Below, piece by piece: positions 7,766 through 18,817 of a DNA stretch of 23,377 nt. Made by a program: the position numbers and the translations under genes. The stretch comes from Spirogloea muscicola (taxonomy: Eukaryota > Streptophyta > Zygnematophyceae > Spirogloeales > Spirogloeaceae), in assembly GCA_009602725.1 (NCBI GenBank), contig WELB01000192.1, positions 44,003 through 67,379 of the forward strand, in the 5' to 3' direction. Within the stretch, counting starts at the first letter, position 1, and the number at the start of each line of letters is the position of its first letter. Under the pieces are notes generated by a model that was not told the origin of the DNA, did no database searches, and was given only the letters and a program-made list of their open reading frames with translations.

Positions 7766-7868
7766 AAAAGCGTGTACCATTGACCGCTGCAGGGATACTG
7801 ACAGACGCGTAAGATCCACTCTGTGCGAGTGAGCCTGCCGCGTTGAATTTGGCCTGCTCATCTTGAGA
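7766..7868 (-). pseudogene. LINE fragment (minus strand)
   Basis: Read on the minus strand it has a KFNAAGSLAQ stretch like NFNAAWSLAQ of copy D, and then SVSLQRSMVHA like SVSLQRSMARA of copy B, in shifted frames. It stops at the partial hairpin unit at 7765. It is too short for any function. Confidence 0.55.
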
Positions 7869-7899
7869 ACGTCGGGAGCTGAAGCACACAGCGATTCAA

Positions 7900-8055
7900 G
7901 TGGCCACTGGGTGCCAAAACCACATAGCTATGCAAGAGACCACAGCGAATGGGAGCTTAGTAACCCCGAGTCAGCAGCCGCAAGTCGGAGTAGTTGCAGC
8001 TGAAAAAGAGGCAGCCAGACGAGACCCAGAAGCAGCAGCCATGGCACGGCCTGCC
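7900..8055 (-). pseudogene. LINE tail fragment copy E (minus strand)
   Basis: The segment 8031 to 7910, read on the minus strand, matches 7344-7467 of copy D at the base level over about 120 bases, including the TTTTGGGTCTCGTC start, the CTGCTGACTCGGGGT core and the GTGTGGTTTTGGC-type end. It is therefore the inverted partner of copy D's tail. Confidence 0.65.
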
Positions 8056-8129
8056 CATATAAGTGCACTGCGTGAGCTGGGACATTCGAAGCTTGTGGAG
8101 TACATCGCCCGTTACTACACGAGCCTTCC

Positions 8130-8292
8130 TCTATCTCACAGCCCCCACCCCCTTTGCAGCTAGCTCAGGCTCATGCTTTGCACCAGAAAGCTGGTCGAGC
8201 CTTAGCTGGTGGCACAAGAGCTTGTCATTGCCGTCCAGTATTCGGGCATCGGTTAGCGACCTCTATGTGCTACTTCGTAGTTTCTGAGCGGG
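8130..8292 (+). pseudogene. LINE tail fragment copy F
   Basis: LAQAHALHQKAGRALAGG is the counterpart of the ALHLRAGRALAAASG tail of copy B, and is closest to ALHQSAGRALSQ of copy A. LSVSDLYVLLRSF, in another frame, matches the VSDLRLLSRGY end. Strongly decayed, and the last LINE-like piece before the ARA1 promoter. Confidence 0.55.
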
Positions 8293-8461
8293 TCGGCTTA
8301 GCAGCAGGTGATGTACATCTGTTAAGGTGCTTGCCTCTGTACTTGGCCACACAGGCCCTCCATCACTTACAGCCGCTCATTAAATATCAGCAGCAGCATT
8401 CGTTCACTACATCACTTAACACACTCCAATCCCTTTGCTCACCTCCTTGTGTCAGTGAAAG

Positions 8462-8540
8462 GGGGAAGGCACGCGGTGCGCTTGAAATGAAGGGTGGCCA
8501 ATCTAAGGCAACACACTGTTCAGGCAAAAGCTGGTGCAAC
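8462..8540 (-). repeat. Inverted tail module close to the ARA1 promoter
   Basis: On the minus strand it reads GCCTGAACAGTGTG, then ATTGGCC and GCGCACCGCGTGCCTTCCCC, a diverged copy of the module at 2171-2235. It is the repeat closest to the ARA1 start codon, about 320 bases away. Confidence 0.5.
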
Positions 8541-8727
8541 CCATGGGGCTACATAAAGTTGAAAAGCACTAGGAGGTCAGACGAGCTAAGAGGAGGAAGA
8601 GCAACGCGGATGAGCAGCCAAATGCGCGACCGGGTTGGCGGCGCAAAGGAAACATTCCGAAGCAAGCAATCCGAAAGCTCCGACCAGGGACTCGTGCCCC
8701 GACGGATGGCCCAAATACTTACACAGC

Positions 8728-8859
8728 ACTAACCCTAAAAGTTGACACGTAAACCCTAAAACGTGATAACCCGAAACGCCGACGACTACCGCCAAGCACA
8801 GCGGCGCTGCCGCCGCCGGCGGCGGCGGCGGCGGCGGCGGCCAAGCCGTCGACGGGACG
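8728..8859 (+). promoter_or_regulatory. ARA1 promoter and 5' leader with two telo-boxes and a GGC-rich leader
   Basis: AACCCTAAA at 8731-8739 and AAACCCTAAA at 8751-8760 are telo-box motifs. In plants this element is found just upstream of housekeeping and translation-related genes. A GTTGACA (W-box-like core) and an ACGTG core lie between and just after them. A GGC/CCG tandem tract follows (about 8804-8842), and the start codon sits in a good context (ACGATGG). The motifs are seen; promoter activity and the transcription start are inferred. Confidence 0.5.
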
Positions 8860-11800
8860 ATGGCCGCGCCGGAGGCCACCCGGCTGACGTTCGCGTACTA
8901 CGTGACGGGGCACGGGCTGGGGCATGCGACTCGCGTAGTGGAGGTCTCCTCAATGGCCGCCACCGTGCTGCAGCTTGCCGCTGGCCGCAACGAAGCGGCT
9001 GCTCGATGAAGTGGCGGCTGCGACAACCAGTCTAGTGCATAGAGAAGAAATAGCAATTTGGTAGAATATTGTTAGTGGCGCTTGGAGCTTGTGAAAGCGA
9101 GTCCATTGCATACAGAGGCACGTTAATGGTATATTGATGCCGTCGGCGCTACGACTGTCTAGATGGTGATAGTGGCACTGAAGCATGGCTCTTTGGCGGC
9201 GCAGGTGGCTCGCCACCTCGTGGCGGCGGGCCACGAGGTGCACGTTGTCACCGGCGCGCCAGCGTATGTTTTCGAGCGGGAGATCGCCTCCCCCGCCCTG
9301 CGCGTCCGCCAGGTCCTCCTTGCCGCCCATTGAAGCAAACGAGCTTTGTGACGATCATATAAAGCCCCCACACAGTGTAACGTCCTGATGATATATATGC
9401 TGCAAGAACCGCAGCTGCCGCTGTTGCTGTCGTGGCCTGCTCCGCCGGGTGACGGCCGCTGGCTGCAGCGCCGCCCGGCTACTTGCAGCCAGACCCACTG
9501 AAACTGTGGCCGCCCGGCAGGTCCTGCTGGACTGCGGCGCAGTGCAGTCCGACGCCCTCACTGTCGACCGCCTGGCGTCGCTGGAGCAGGTTGTGCCAGT
9601 GGCGATAGCCGCCCGCCACCATAGTCTTGAGCCCTCGCCCTCACTTGTAGCCCAGGCCACAGCTGCATACGTGCCTTGCCGTCAAAGCCAGAGGTCAGGG
9701 GACGCGCCGTTCCTGGCCCTCAGCATGGCCGCCAAGCACGCAGCACTTGTTGTGAAACTCCCACCAGCGCCAAGCCGCAGCTCTTGAGGTCCCGGCCACA
9801 GGCTGAGAGCCAGCACGAGCCACACATCCTGGTCACACGGCCTGCAATGGGGGCCTTCGGAAGAACAAGTCAAGGCACTCAGCTTGTGCTTGGTGCCAGT
9901 GACTACCCACGATGGCAATGCGGCCAGTCTCTCACCTTCCTTTGCTCCTCAACTCTGGCGCCCCACAAAGACAGTACCGACGCACGGCGGTCATTCCGCG
10001 GGACAGTCTCCTGGCGACGGAGGCTGCCTGGCTACAATTCATTGGAGCCCACCTTGTTGTAAGCTTCGCTGAGCAGCACCGGTGTTGGTCTTTCCTTCTA
10101 TTGGCAGGAGATGCCAGGGTTTCGGGCAACATAGATGCTCCGCTAGGGTTTGCCCGTCAGGGGTTTTGGGTTCAAACAATTGTGGGCTGCTGTTGCAATG
10201 ATCAGACTGTCTGCAGCTTGGTTGCTCGAGTTGCTGTGCCTGAACCCTAACCCTACCCTAGCCTCTAAACCCTAAGCCCTAAAGCCTAGACCCTAAGCCC
10301 GCCATGCGCTCCTCTCAGGTGTCGGATGTAGTGCCCATCGCATGTGCTGCGGCAGCGCAAGCCAGCGTGCCAGCGGTCTGTGTCTCCAACTTCAGGTCAT
10401 CTCATGGTGGCTTCCTTCCAGGCCTGAGGGCAGCCGATTCCGGCGCTGTAGGTCATGTGGCCAATGGCAAAGCTTTGTACACGAGGACCAGTCTCATACA
10501 ATTTCCTTACATCTTTCTGCAGGCCAGATGAGCTCAGGGTTTAGATTGAAGAGCCGCTCAGAGCTGAGAGTCCTGACTGCCTGGTGCGTTGTGATGGCAG
10601 CTGGGACTTCGTCTATTCTGAGTATGTCATGGAGGCCGGGCATGATTACCAGGACATTGTTTGGCAGGTGCAGGCCTAACTAGCCAAGCACCTTACTGCC
10701 TGCTACCCAGTTGCTTTGCCAGCTCTTTCTAATGCATGTCTGCGAGTACTTGAAGCTTGGTTGCTGTCACTCTGAGCTAAGGAATGCTAGTTTGTTGAAT
10801 CAATCTTGAGTTCTTCCTCACTTGAGCACAAAGCCTAAGACTCCAGCATTATCAAGCTCACAGCTCAAACCAATGACTGCACGCATTGGATCGAGCCTGC
10901 AATGTGTGTCCCCTTATGCTGGTTAATTGAAGCCGCATATCACGTGCACAAGATCAGCCAGCACTCGGCTCTGGCGAGTGTACACTTCACCAGGACGTGG
11001 CCAGCTTTGATGGACCACTTCCGATGCGACTGACCATTCTGTCCTGTATATTCTGCCAGATTGCAGAGGACTACTCCAAGGCTGCTCTGTTGATTCGACT
11101 GCCTGGCTTCTGCCCCAGTGAGTCTATGCAGCTCTAGCTGCTCAAGCCTGCTTTTAGCATCATCTCTGAGCCCAAATGCTTGCATGTGCGCTGCATGGAA
11201 GCTTTTCATGCACCTGCCATCAAGTAGTCCATGCTCTTAGCTGAGTTCACTTTGGCCTGTCTACTGGAGCTTTGAACCAGCTATCTGCTGGATAGAGGAA
11301 ACTGTGGCTTATTTGGGACCCCCCCTTGTCCTTGTTGGTATCAGAAACAATGAAGCCAATTGTCCCATTTGTGCGCAGTGCCTGCATTTCGCGACATTGT
11401 GGACGTTCCGCTGGTCGTCAGGGAGGCCCGTCGGAGCAGAGCTGAGGTACTTGATCTTGTGGCTTGCAGAAAGAAGGATCACTGTGGCAGTCAACAGCTG
11501 CTTCGACCTGTTTGTAGTACGGTAGTATGCAGCCATTGCAAGTGTTGCAAGAGCCATGGGGACTGGAAGATTGTGTGAGAGAGTATGTATTATCGCATGC
11601 AGACGTGCAGACCGAATTCAGAATGAGCATCAAGCTCCAATCTGAATAAGGAAATTGGAAGTCAAGGTATATTGGAAGTCAAGGTTCCTGGTAATGACCC
11701 CAGATCTCGAGGTCAAGGTTGGGACTGGGTATGATGGGATATTGGGTTGGTGACACCACAACAAGCTGATGCCTGTGCCTGATGGCCTGTACCTGCTGGT

Positions 11801-14800
11801 GCGTCCTCCATGGCAGGTGCGTAAGCACCTTGGCCTAGCAGAAGGCACCAAGCTGCTCCTCTACAACTTTGGTGGGCAGGTAATGGCTCGTTTCACGTCC
11901 GCACTCCCACTGCAAAAGCGGCTGCTGTTGCTGCCAAGCTTCTTCAGCATGGCCAAGTCTTGCCACGGGAACAGTGTATTGATGGTGAAGTTGGCTGCCT
12001 TCTCATGTACTCCCCACCTAAAACTTTTGCCTCGAACATAATCTGCAGGATGGGGACTGGTCCTTGCAAGAGTCCTTCCTTCCAAGCGACTGGAAAGGCG
12101 TGGTAAGCAGCCACTTGCCCCTCATGACAGCCCAAGTACAGGAAAAGCATGCGCCATGGTGTGCGGCCCTCACTAGGCCTCGTGTAGAGTGTTGCTTTTC
12201 TAGGACGTCTGATGACCGTGTTGCAAAAGCTGTCAGGTCTCGAGATGGACGGTTCATTCATGTCAAGGTAAGCCAAACTAACGTACTCGTGGGTGTGGCA
12301 GGTGTGTACTACGCTACCCGTGGGGAACTTGCCCCCAAACTTTGTCAAGCCCGATCGAGACACGTACACACCGGACCTGATTGCAGCTTGCGACTGTATG
12401 CTAGGTCAGTGTCCTCTGCCATGGACGTCCTACACCACTGCGTTGCTTCGTCAGGTGACTAGTTGCTTGCAGACATGTGGTAGGCTTGTGCAGTGACCAT
12501 GTAGAATGAGGAGGTTGGTCAAGAGAAAGGCCATAGATTCCTTATGCACACTTTCTTCATGGTTGCAGGTAAGATCGGCTATGGCACTGCCAGCGAGGCC
12601 CTGGCATATAAAGTCCCATTCATCTTCATCCGCCGAGACTTCTTCAACGAGGAACCTTTCCTTCGCAAGATGCTGGAGGTTCTGCAATTGCAACATTGAG
12701 CATAGCATTGCCAATATGCAAATTAAAGATTTGCCAGAGGCGCTCTGCTTGGAATATGGATGTTATTGTCCGTTTGCTTCCACCTGCTTGTGACGAATAT
12801 ATTGCTGACTGGAAATAGCAGCACTTGCCTATAGTCAAACAATCCTTGCTGCATTTGCTATGTCTGCCGTAGTTCTATCGCTGTGGAGTCAAGATGAGGC
12901 GAAGGGATTTCTTTGACGGGACTTGGGCTCCTTACCTCAGCCGGGCACTGACAATCAAGCCCTGCTACAATGGGCCCCTGGATGGTGGTAAGGTGTGAGG
13001 AGTCATGAAAGTGACCTGAGTGTTTGTTCTTGAGGTGCCTAGGTAGGAGAGCTTGGTGCTGTGGCACCAACATATGTATCTCAGTTTGCATGTATGCGCA
13101 AGTGCAGAGGCAGGAGTGCAGGAGTACAGAGCTCATTGTGGAACCTGTCTGCTACTATCCCTGAGTAGCATGCTTCGCACGTATGTCTTAGGCTGCTGGT
13201 GCTCCACTTCTCTCCTCCAATTTGTTGATCTATCCTGCCAACAGGTGGTGGCAAATTTTCTGGAAGCTGCGGCCCGTGGTCAAGTTGGCTCCATCTCGCT
13301 GGTAAGAAAAAGTTGCTGATTGTCTTCATTTTCCTTAAGTCGTCATTGTCAACCTATTTGTAGAGAAGGTGTGCGCATATGAAGTTGCCCACTGGTGGTG
13401 ATTGATGATTAGAGCCCCTCAGGAACTATTAGGTATTGTGAGCAATTCTGATGTTCTCATAAAAGTTTATTTCTTGCAGCAAAGTGGAAACAGCCGGCTG
13501 AAAGATGCCATTATCTTTGGGTACAAGCTGCATCGTTACCCTGGGCGGATTCATATGGAAGTGCCTGATTGGTATACGAAAGAGCAGTACCACCACCAAG
13601 ACAGCTCCCTTCCAATCGGCTCAGTCGATGTTGTTGAGGAGCAACGGTAATCTTCTTGCAAATAAGGAATCCAGGCATGTCTGCTAGTGAATGTCAGCAG
13701 AAGTGGGTTGACATCGATGGCAAGAGTGTTGATACTGATTACCACTTACAGTTCCCCTATTTGGGGATGTGACATGGCACACTGCTCTGTGAAGCACACG
13801 TATGGGGTCATGCTGAGCAAGTGCTGTTGCTGCACGTGCAGGTCGCATGGAGACTTCGACATACTACATGGAAGCACGCATGGCTTGAGCGACACCATCG
13901 AGTTCCTGCAAATGCTGTCCACCCTTGACGCTGCAGGGAACGTCCAAGCCAGCGATGCTGCCCCGGTTCCTCAACCCAATGAAGTGCTAGCAGCTGGCAA
14001 GTTCTTCTGCTGGGAGGTATGTTCGACCTGCACTAGATGCAAGGGTGCATGGAGCACTGATCTGGCTGTCCGGCAACTCCTGACGGCTTGGTGCACTGAG
14101 CCAATGATCGATGTTTGAAGGTGGCATATGAGTACTGAGAGCAGACACACTGAGCAGGAGGATGTATATGTAACAAGAGCGCCCGGGAGGCTGGACGTCA
14201 TGGGCGGCATTGCAGATTACTCTGGGAGCCTCGTTCTCCAGGTCTGTATTTGATTGCTTGACTGTCAGGCTCAAACAGGCTTCTGGAGGCTTTAACAGGC
14301 TCTGTTTTAGCGACCATCAGCTGCCTCCTCCTGCTCGTCGAGTCTAATCCTGAGCACAGCAACAAGATTTGCAGGTGTACGATGCTACTGACTGGCGCAT
14401 CTGTCATTAAGTAGATGAACTAAAGTGATTAACTGATTGAGTACCTTCTCTCTGGCAGATGCCCATCAAGGAGGCATGCCATGTGGCCCTCCAGCGGAAC
14501 GCCCTTGGAACTCAGAAGCTGTGGAAGCATACAGAGGCCAGAAACGATGGCAGTACAAAGGCGGCCTTGCAGATTGTAGGCACTCTTGCTAGTCTGTGTC
14601 TACTTCTTGCACAGTCCTCGCGCATGCATGGCTGATGTCATCATGCATGACTCGTCAAATAAGTGGCACACGGTGTAGTCTTGGTAGGTCGACAGCTTGG
14701 AAGCAAGGGATGACCCTCCCTGTACCAGTATTTATTTGGGTCGACTCTGCCGGCATTGTTGTGGAGCAGGTATCCTTTGGAGCTGACCAGGCCAACCGAG

Positions 14801-17800
14801 CTCCCTCATTCGATATGAACCTGCTCGAGTTCCTTGACGAGACTGGAGATCCGATCACTTATGCAACGGCGAGGGAGTACTTCAATCAAGACCCATCTCG
14901 GAGGTCATTGGGCAGACCCCAGTTGCTGGTCATGTGTCGATGTCCATGTGTTGCACGTCTGCCAAACCCATCCTAACCATACGTCTAATGATCAGCACTT
15001 GTGAGGTCGTTTGTCAGGTGGGCAGCCTATATGGCAGGATGTGTGCTGGTGCTGATGAGAGAGCGCAGTGTCAGGTTCACAGATGGCATCAACATCCTGG
15101 TGAGAACCACACACCAGGCTCCTCATCAGTCAAGGTAGCAGTGTAAGTCCAGCTTCGGGGCAGTCCTGGAAAGAAATGCAACTGGCCCGCGGTCCAGAGT
15201 ACGCAGCAGATAGTGTTCTTCTCAGTTAAATGAATTGACTAGAGTAAGTATAGCATTATGCTGATCTCCAGTGTAAGCCATGCATACCGCCCGTTGTACC
15301 TTGAAGAAAGTGCGATCAGGACGGTAGTGACAGCTGGGAATGCAGAACGAGGAACTCTCTTACAGCTGCTGCTTCCTCAAAGCACAACGGTATGGTCAAA
15401 TACAGACATAGATTTTGACAAGTAATATTTGATACACCATGCCTGTGCAACATTCACAAGGTCGCCAGCAGAGTCCCTGAGGGCAAGGGTGTGTCATCTT
15501 CAGCAGCAGTGGAAGTCGCAACCATGTCGGCCTTATCCGCAGCCTATGGTCAGCTGTCTCTTACCTGAGCTTCCGCATTCAGAAAACTATAAAAATGTAT
15601 ACATATTTATAGATTGCAGAAAGGCTGCCAGCCTCATGAGCATAACTCCACTGACCTGGAGCAATGCCACTACTACTTATGGGCAGACTGGCGATAGTTG
15701 TGCTGATTACACCAAGGCATTTGCATGCATTGGCAGCTGAAAGTGTGTATCTTGCAAGCTCCCAATCACAGCATTAGATGTATATGTATGCATCTTCACA
15801 TCTGCTTCTGCATGCATCAGAGCAAGGTTTATCTGAACTGTTGTGAATCTAAATGCAGACTTGAGACTCCTGCCTCGCGAGCTGGCCATCTTGTGCCAGA
15901 AGGTCCAGCTCCGCTTATTCACTGCACGCCCTAGGACTTGAAACTGCATAAGCCAAGTATGCACAGCTTCCTGCTTGCATGCGAGACTTGTCCAAGGGCT
16001 CAGAGACTGGGACTGTGGATTCGGTGTACAACTGTGATGGCAAGCAGGTGGAGAACGAGGTAGTGGGTGCACCCTGCGGGGTCATGGACCAGATGGCGTC
16101 AGCATGCGGCGAGGCCAACAAGCTCCTTGCGATGGTCTGCCAGGTCAGTCACACCAGGAGAGACCCGAATGTGTGCAGGTATATGGTCACTCCAACTGTG
16201 CATCTTTTCACTGCGCCAAGTCCTGCAGACATTTGTGCTGATAACCAGTGCTCATGTTTGATGCTCAGAGGCAAGCTTGCTCCGACAGTGGACTCAAGAT
16301 GCAGATCCATGCCTGCTACATGCACCAGGGCTCTGACGAGCGCCACGGCTGGGCGTCAATTTGCAGCCAGCTGAAGTAAAGGAGCACGTGGTCATTCCTA
16401 GCCATGTCCAATTTTGGGGCTTGGACTCCGGTATCAGACACAGGTACACTGCCACATCTGGTAGCCCTTGATCTTGCACAATGCTCGCGTGCGTGCACAA
16501 TAGCAGGTCATACATCAATTGATCTTTCAGTAGCAGTGCAGCTGCTTGGCACACGATGATACCTAAGCCTGCAACCACCTAATAATGAAGCAGTATAGTC
16601 CAAATGCTTATCCCATAGGATGTGCATCACTGTCTACACGATGCTATCTTACATATGTGGTGGTGTCTAAGTTTATTCTGTGTTTGGGGTCCTTTGAATG
16701 TTTCCTGTGCCTCTCAGAACATAAAACGAGAATCTGTTCTAGGCACAGAGGTCACAAAACAGGGCTAATAGACCGATGGTTAACCAGTGTGGGTGGAGCA
16801 GACTATGGGACCGTCAGAGCAGGGGCCTTCATGGGTCGGAAGGTCATCCAGGCCGAGGCGCAGGCTCGTAGAGATGTTGCCAGCACCGCTTTGGCCAGGA
16901 CGGCGTCTGGGCTCCTCGCTGACGGCAGCGAGTACGTGGAGGAGGAGCAGCTGGACTACCTGTGCAACATCCCTCCTCATAGGTCTTGCCCCATCTAAAT
17001 ACCTTGGCTTAATGAAAGCCCCTTTGGTAGAATAACATTTAGAGTCAACGTGCAAGTAGGAAATTATAGATACTGTCCAAGTCACCTGCATTTCTAAATT
17101 GCTGACTTACTTGCTCTCCTTGCTATACTTGCTCTACTTGCTCGTTGATTATTACAAGCTTGTTTGCATGTTGCAGATATGAGGCTCTGTACTCATCCCT
17201 TCTCCCTGAGCAAATGGAAGCATTGGACTTTCTCGCTCGCTATGACGACCATGACGATAATGCCACCACCCTCTTGCCCACCCGCCAGTATCCAATCAGA
17301 GCTGCCACGAGTCATCCCATCAATGAGAATTTCCGAGTACAGGTGAGCGGCCGACCTTGGCACGACTCCCTGCTTGCTAGTGCTGTCAATGCAAGTCAAT
17401 TCGTGATTAAGTTTCAGGCTGACAGTCCGGTGCTCTGTGGTACAGGCGTGCAGGACGCAGCCATGTAAAGACATGTAGTGAAGTCAGCTTTTCAGTAACA
17501 AATATATTGCCTTCTTTCTCTGTTTGCCCTTTCTCCAGCTTTTTGCGAGCCTACTAGGAGCTGAGAGCACGGAGCTACAGCTTCAAGTCTTAGGGGAGCT
17601 CATGTACCAGGTTGGGCTCTAGCAAGCAGAGCTCTATCACCTTCCGCCTTGCAGGAGACTCGCTGATTGGCAAGTCTTACAGCCTTGCCCTGATACTTGT
17701 CAGTCTCCTGTGTCTGCTTTGCAGTCTCATGAGAGCTACTCGAGGTGCGGCTTGGGCTCCGACGGCACAGATCAGCTGGTCAGCCTCACCCGCCACTTCT

Positions 17801-18214
17801 CTCGGAGCGCACAAAAGCCTGGCCTGCATGGGCTGGGGATGTCACTGTTCGGCGCCAAAATCACCGGTGGAGGATGCGGAGGCACGGTCTGCATCCTTGG
17901 CCGCCGCGATGCTGCCGCTCAAGCAGAGGTTGAGCAGGTGGGCGCTACCTGGGTATACAGATGTAAATGTATCGTCAATGCCTTGTACGTGTAGGCACCC
18001 GCACAAATTTGTGCTACTTGCTAGAAATGTGCAGAGTAAAGACATCAAGTTCATGTTCTTGGACCTTGCGCAGATTCAACAGGAGTACAAGCTTGCCACT
18101 GGTCATCTTCCGCACAAATTCGAAGGCTCGTCGCCAGGTGCAGGACGCTTTGGCTTTCTTAGGATCAGGAGGCGCCATACTAATCAAACCCCTCATCAAG
18201 AGACGGAGACCTGA
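8860..18214 (+). CDS. ARA1: L-arabinokinase, complete gene with 29 exons
   Basis: Phosphorylates L-arabinose with ATP to beta-L-arabinose 1-phosphate, the salvage step that feeds UDP-arabinose; cytosolic in plants. The spliced product is 990 residues, against about 1040 in Arabidopsis ARA1. Residues 1-470 are a glycosyltransferase-B-like domain: [13 protein letters not shown] at 13-25, [11 protein letters not shown] at 76-86, [15 protein letters not shown] in the 270s-280s. The GHMP kinase part starts near 489: [17 protein letters not shown] (motif 1, 495-511), the ATP loop [11 protein letters not shown] (633-643), [10 protein letters not shown] near 680, and [11 protein letters not shown] (motif 3, 916-926). 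The C-terminus has [18 protein letters not shown], as in plants. The start was chosen because it is the first ATG before the conserved HGLGH motif and has a good context. All kinase motifs are intact, so I expect a working enzyme. Confidence 0.97.
10243..10297 (+). repeat. Interstitial telomere-like tract in ARA1 intron 4
   Basis: AACCCTAACCCTACCCTAG is followed by CTAAACCCTAAGCCCTAAAG and ACCCTAAG: about six imperfect CCCTAAA units in 55 bases. It ends 21 bases before exon 5. This is the C-rich strand of the plant-type telomere repeat (TTTAGGG). Confidence 0.85.
11654..11685 (+). repeat. Short direct repeat in ARA1 intron 8
   Basis: ATTGGAAGTCAAGGT occurs twice, at 11654-11668 and 11671-11685, with a related GAGGTCAAGGTTGG just downstream. 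It is probably a small slippage product; no function is suggested. Confidence 0.6.
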
Positions 18215-18817
18215 ATCTCTGATGGCTATATTGACACCCAAGAAGAACTCTCACAGGAGAGCAAGTTGACAGATGGAAGTCGGTGCAGTAGTAGCTAAGC
18301 ATGCACCAGCCATAACTGTTGCCCCATCTTTGTCTGCCATGTTGGACAGTGTATGCTTGTGACAAAGACTTCCAGATCATTGTCCTTCTGCGCTAGGAAG
18401 TCCACAATTGTAAGGATCTTGGTGCCACTCAAGATAAGCAGAGTTCCGGGTTCCCAGGCAGAGCCTTTCGTACTTTGACCTCGTAGCTTACATGTGTCCA
18501 ACTATGCAGGCATTCAAGGGTGTGCGTCATGACTCAGCTGTTTCAGTGGAGCAGTGTCGTTGTGCTACAGGTGTCAGCAAGCCATGCTATGTTTGACAGT
18601 GTCTAGTAATTATTGCTTTTGACTGCACCATGGGGCATTGGCTATATGGACTTGGCATCGGATCAGTGAAAGCATGAGCGCAATAAAATAGTATGCTGAA
18701 ATGCTGAAAGACCACAACAGCCAAATCTGAGGCCAATGTTGCCCCAGCCACTACTTCCTTGCATGGCTCAAAAACTGAAAAGAATGGCACATAAGGGGCT
18801 AGATGACTGTGCATCTA
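18215..18817. other. Convergent intergenic space between ARA1 and the EXS gene
   Basis: 603 bases lie between the two stop codons. A TGTAA on the plus strand at 18409-18413 and a TGTAA on the minus strand at 18492-18488 could be polyadenylation signals of the type used in green algae. If both are used, the two 3' untranslated regions would come close without overlapping (about 200 and 330 bases). I see no open frame or RNA gene here. Confidence 0.4.
18409..18413 (+). terminator. Candidate polyadenylation signal of ARA1
   Basis: TGTAA about 195 bases after the ARA1 stop codon. TGTAA is the usual poly(A) signal in chlorophyte algae. A five-base motif is weak evidence alone; its position suits a 3' untranslated region. 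Confidence 0.35.

Larger units (their letters stand above)
8860..18214 (+). other. ARA1: Exon table for ARA1
   Basis: Exons: 8860-8943, 9205-9312, 9521-9589, 9975-10058, 10319-10395, 10601-10667, 11060-11117, 11379-11446, 11817-11879, 12049-12102, 12302-12404, 12569-12678, 12873-12992, 13245-13301, 13480-13646, 13842-14016, 14158-14241, 14459-14575, 14770-14903, 15018-15099, 15461-15548, 15859-15902, 16048-16143, 16367-16443, 16788-16982, 17177-17342, 17539-17610, 17725-17937, 18074-18214 (stop TGA 18212-18214). All introns are GT-AG, 114-392 bases, and all phases match. The coding total is 2973 bases. The shortest exons are 44 bases (15859-15902) and 54 bases (12049-12102). Borders were placed by matching the protein to the plant family; a few could shift by a codon. 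Confidence 0.9.

Noticed and set aside
8804-8842. The GGC/CCG tract as a coding repeat of an alanine- or arginine-rich N-terminus
   Set aside because: It lies before the first ATG that precedes the conserved ARA1 motif, and nothing supports an upstream start. It fits a 5' leader microsatellite.
10140-10200. A GGTTCAAA sequence as a tRNA T-arm
   Set aside because: No acceptor, D-arm or anticodon stem can be drawn around it.
16585-16998. A 137-codon frame as a separate gene
   Set aside because: Its second half is ARA1 exon 25 in the correct frame. The first half is intron sequence that happens to be open.
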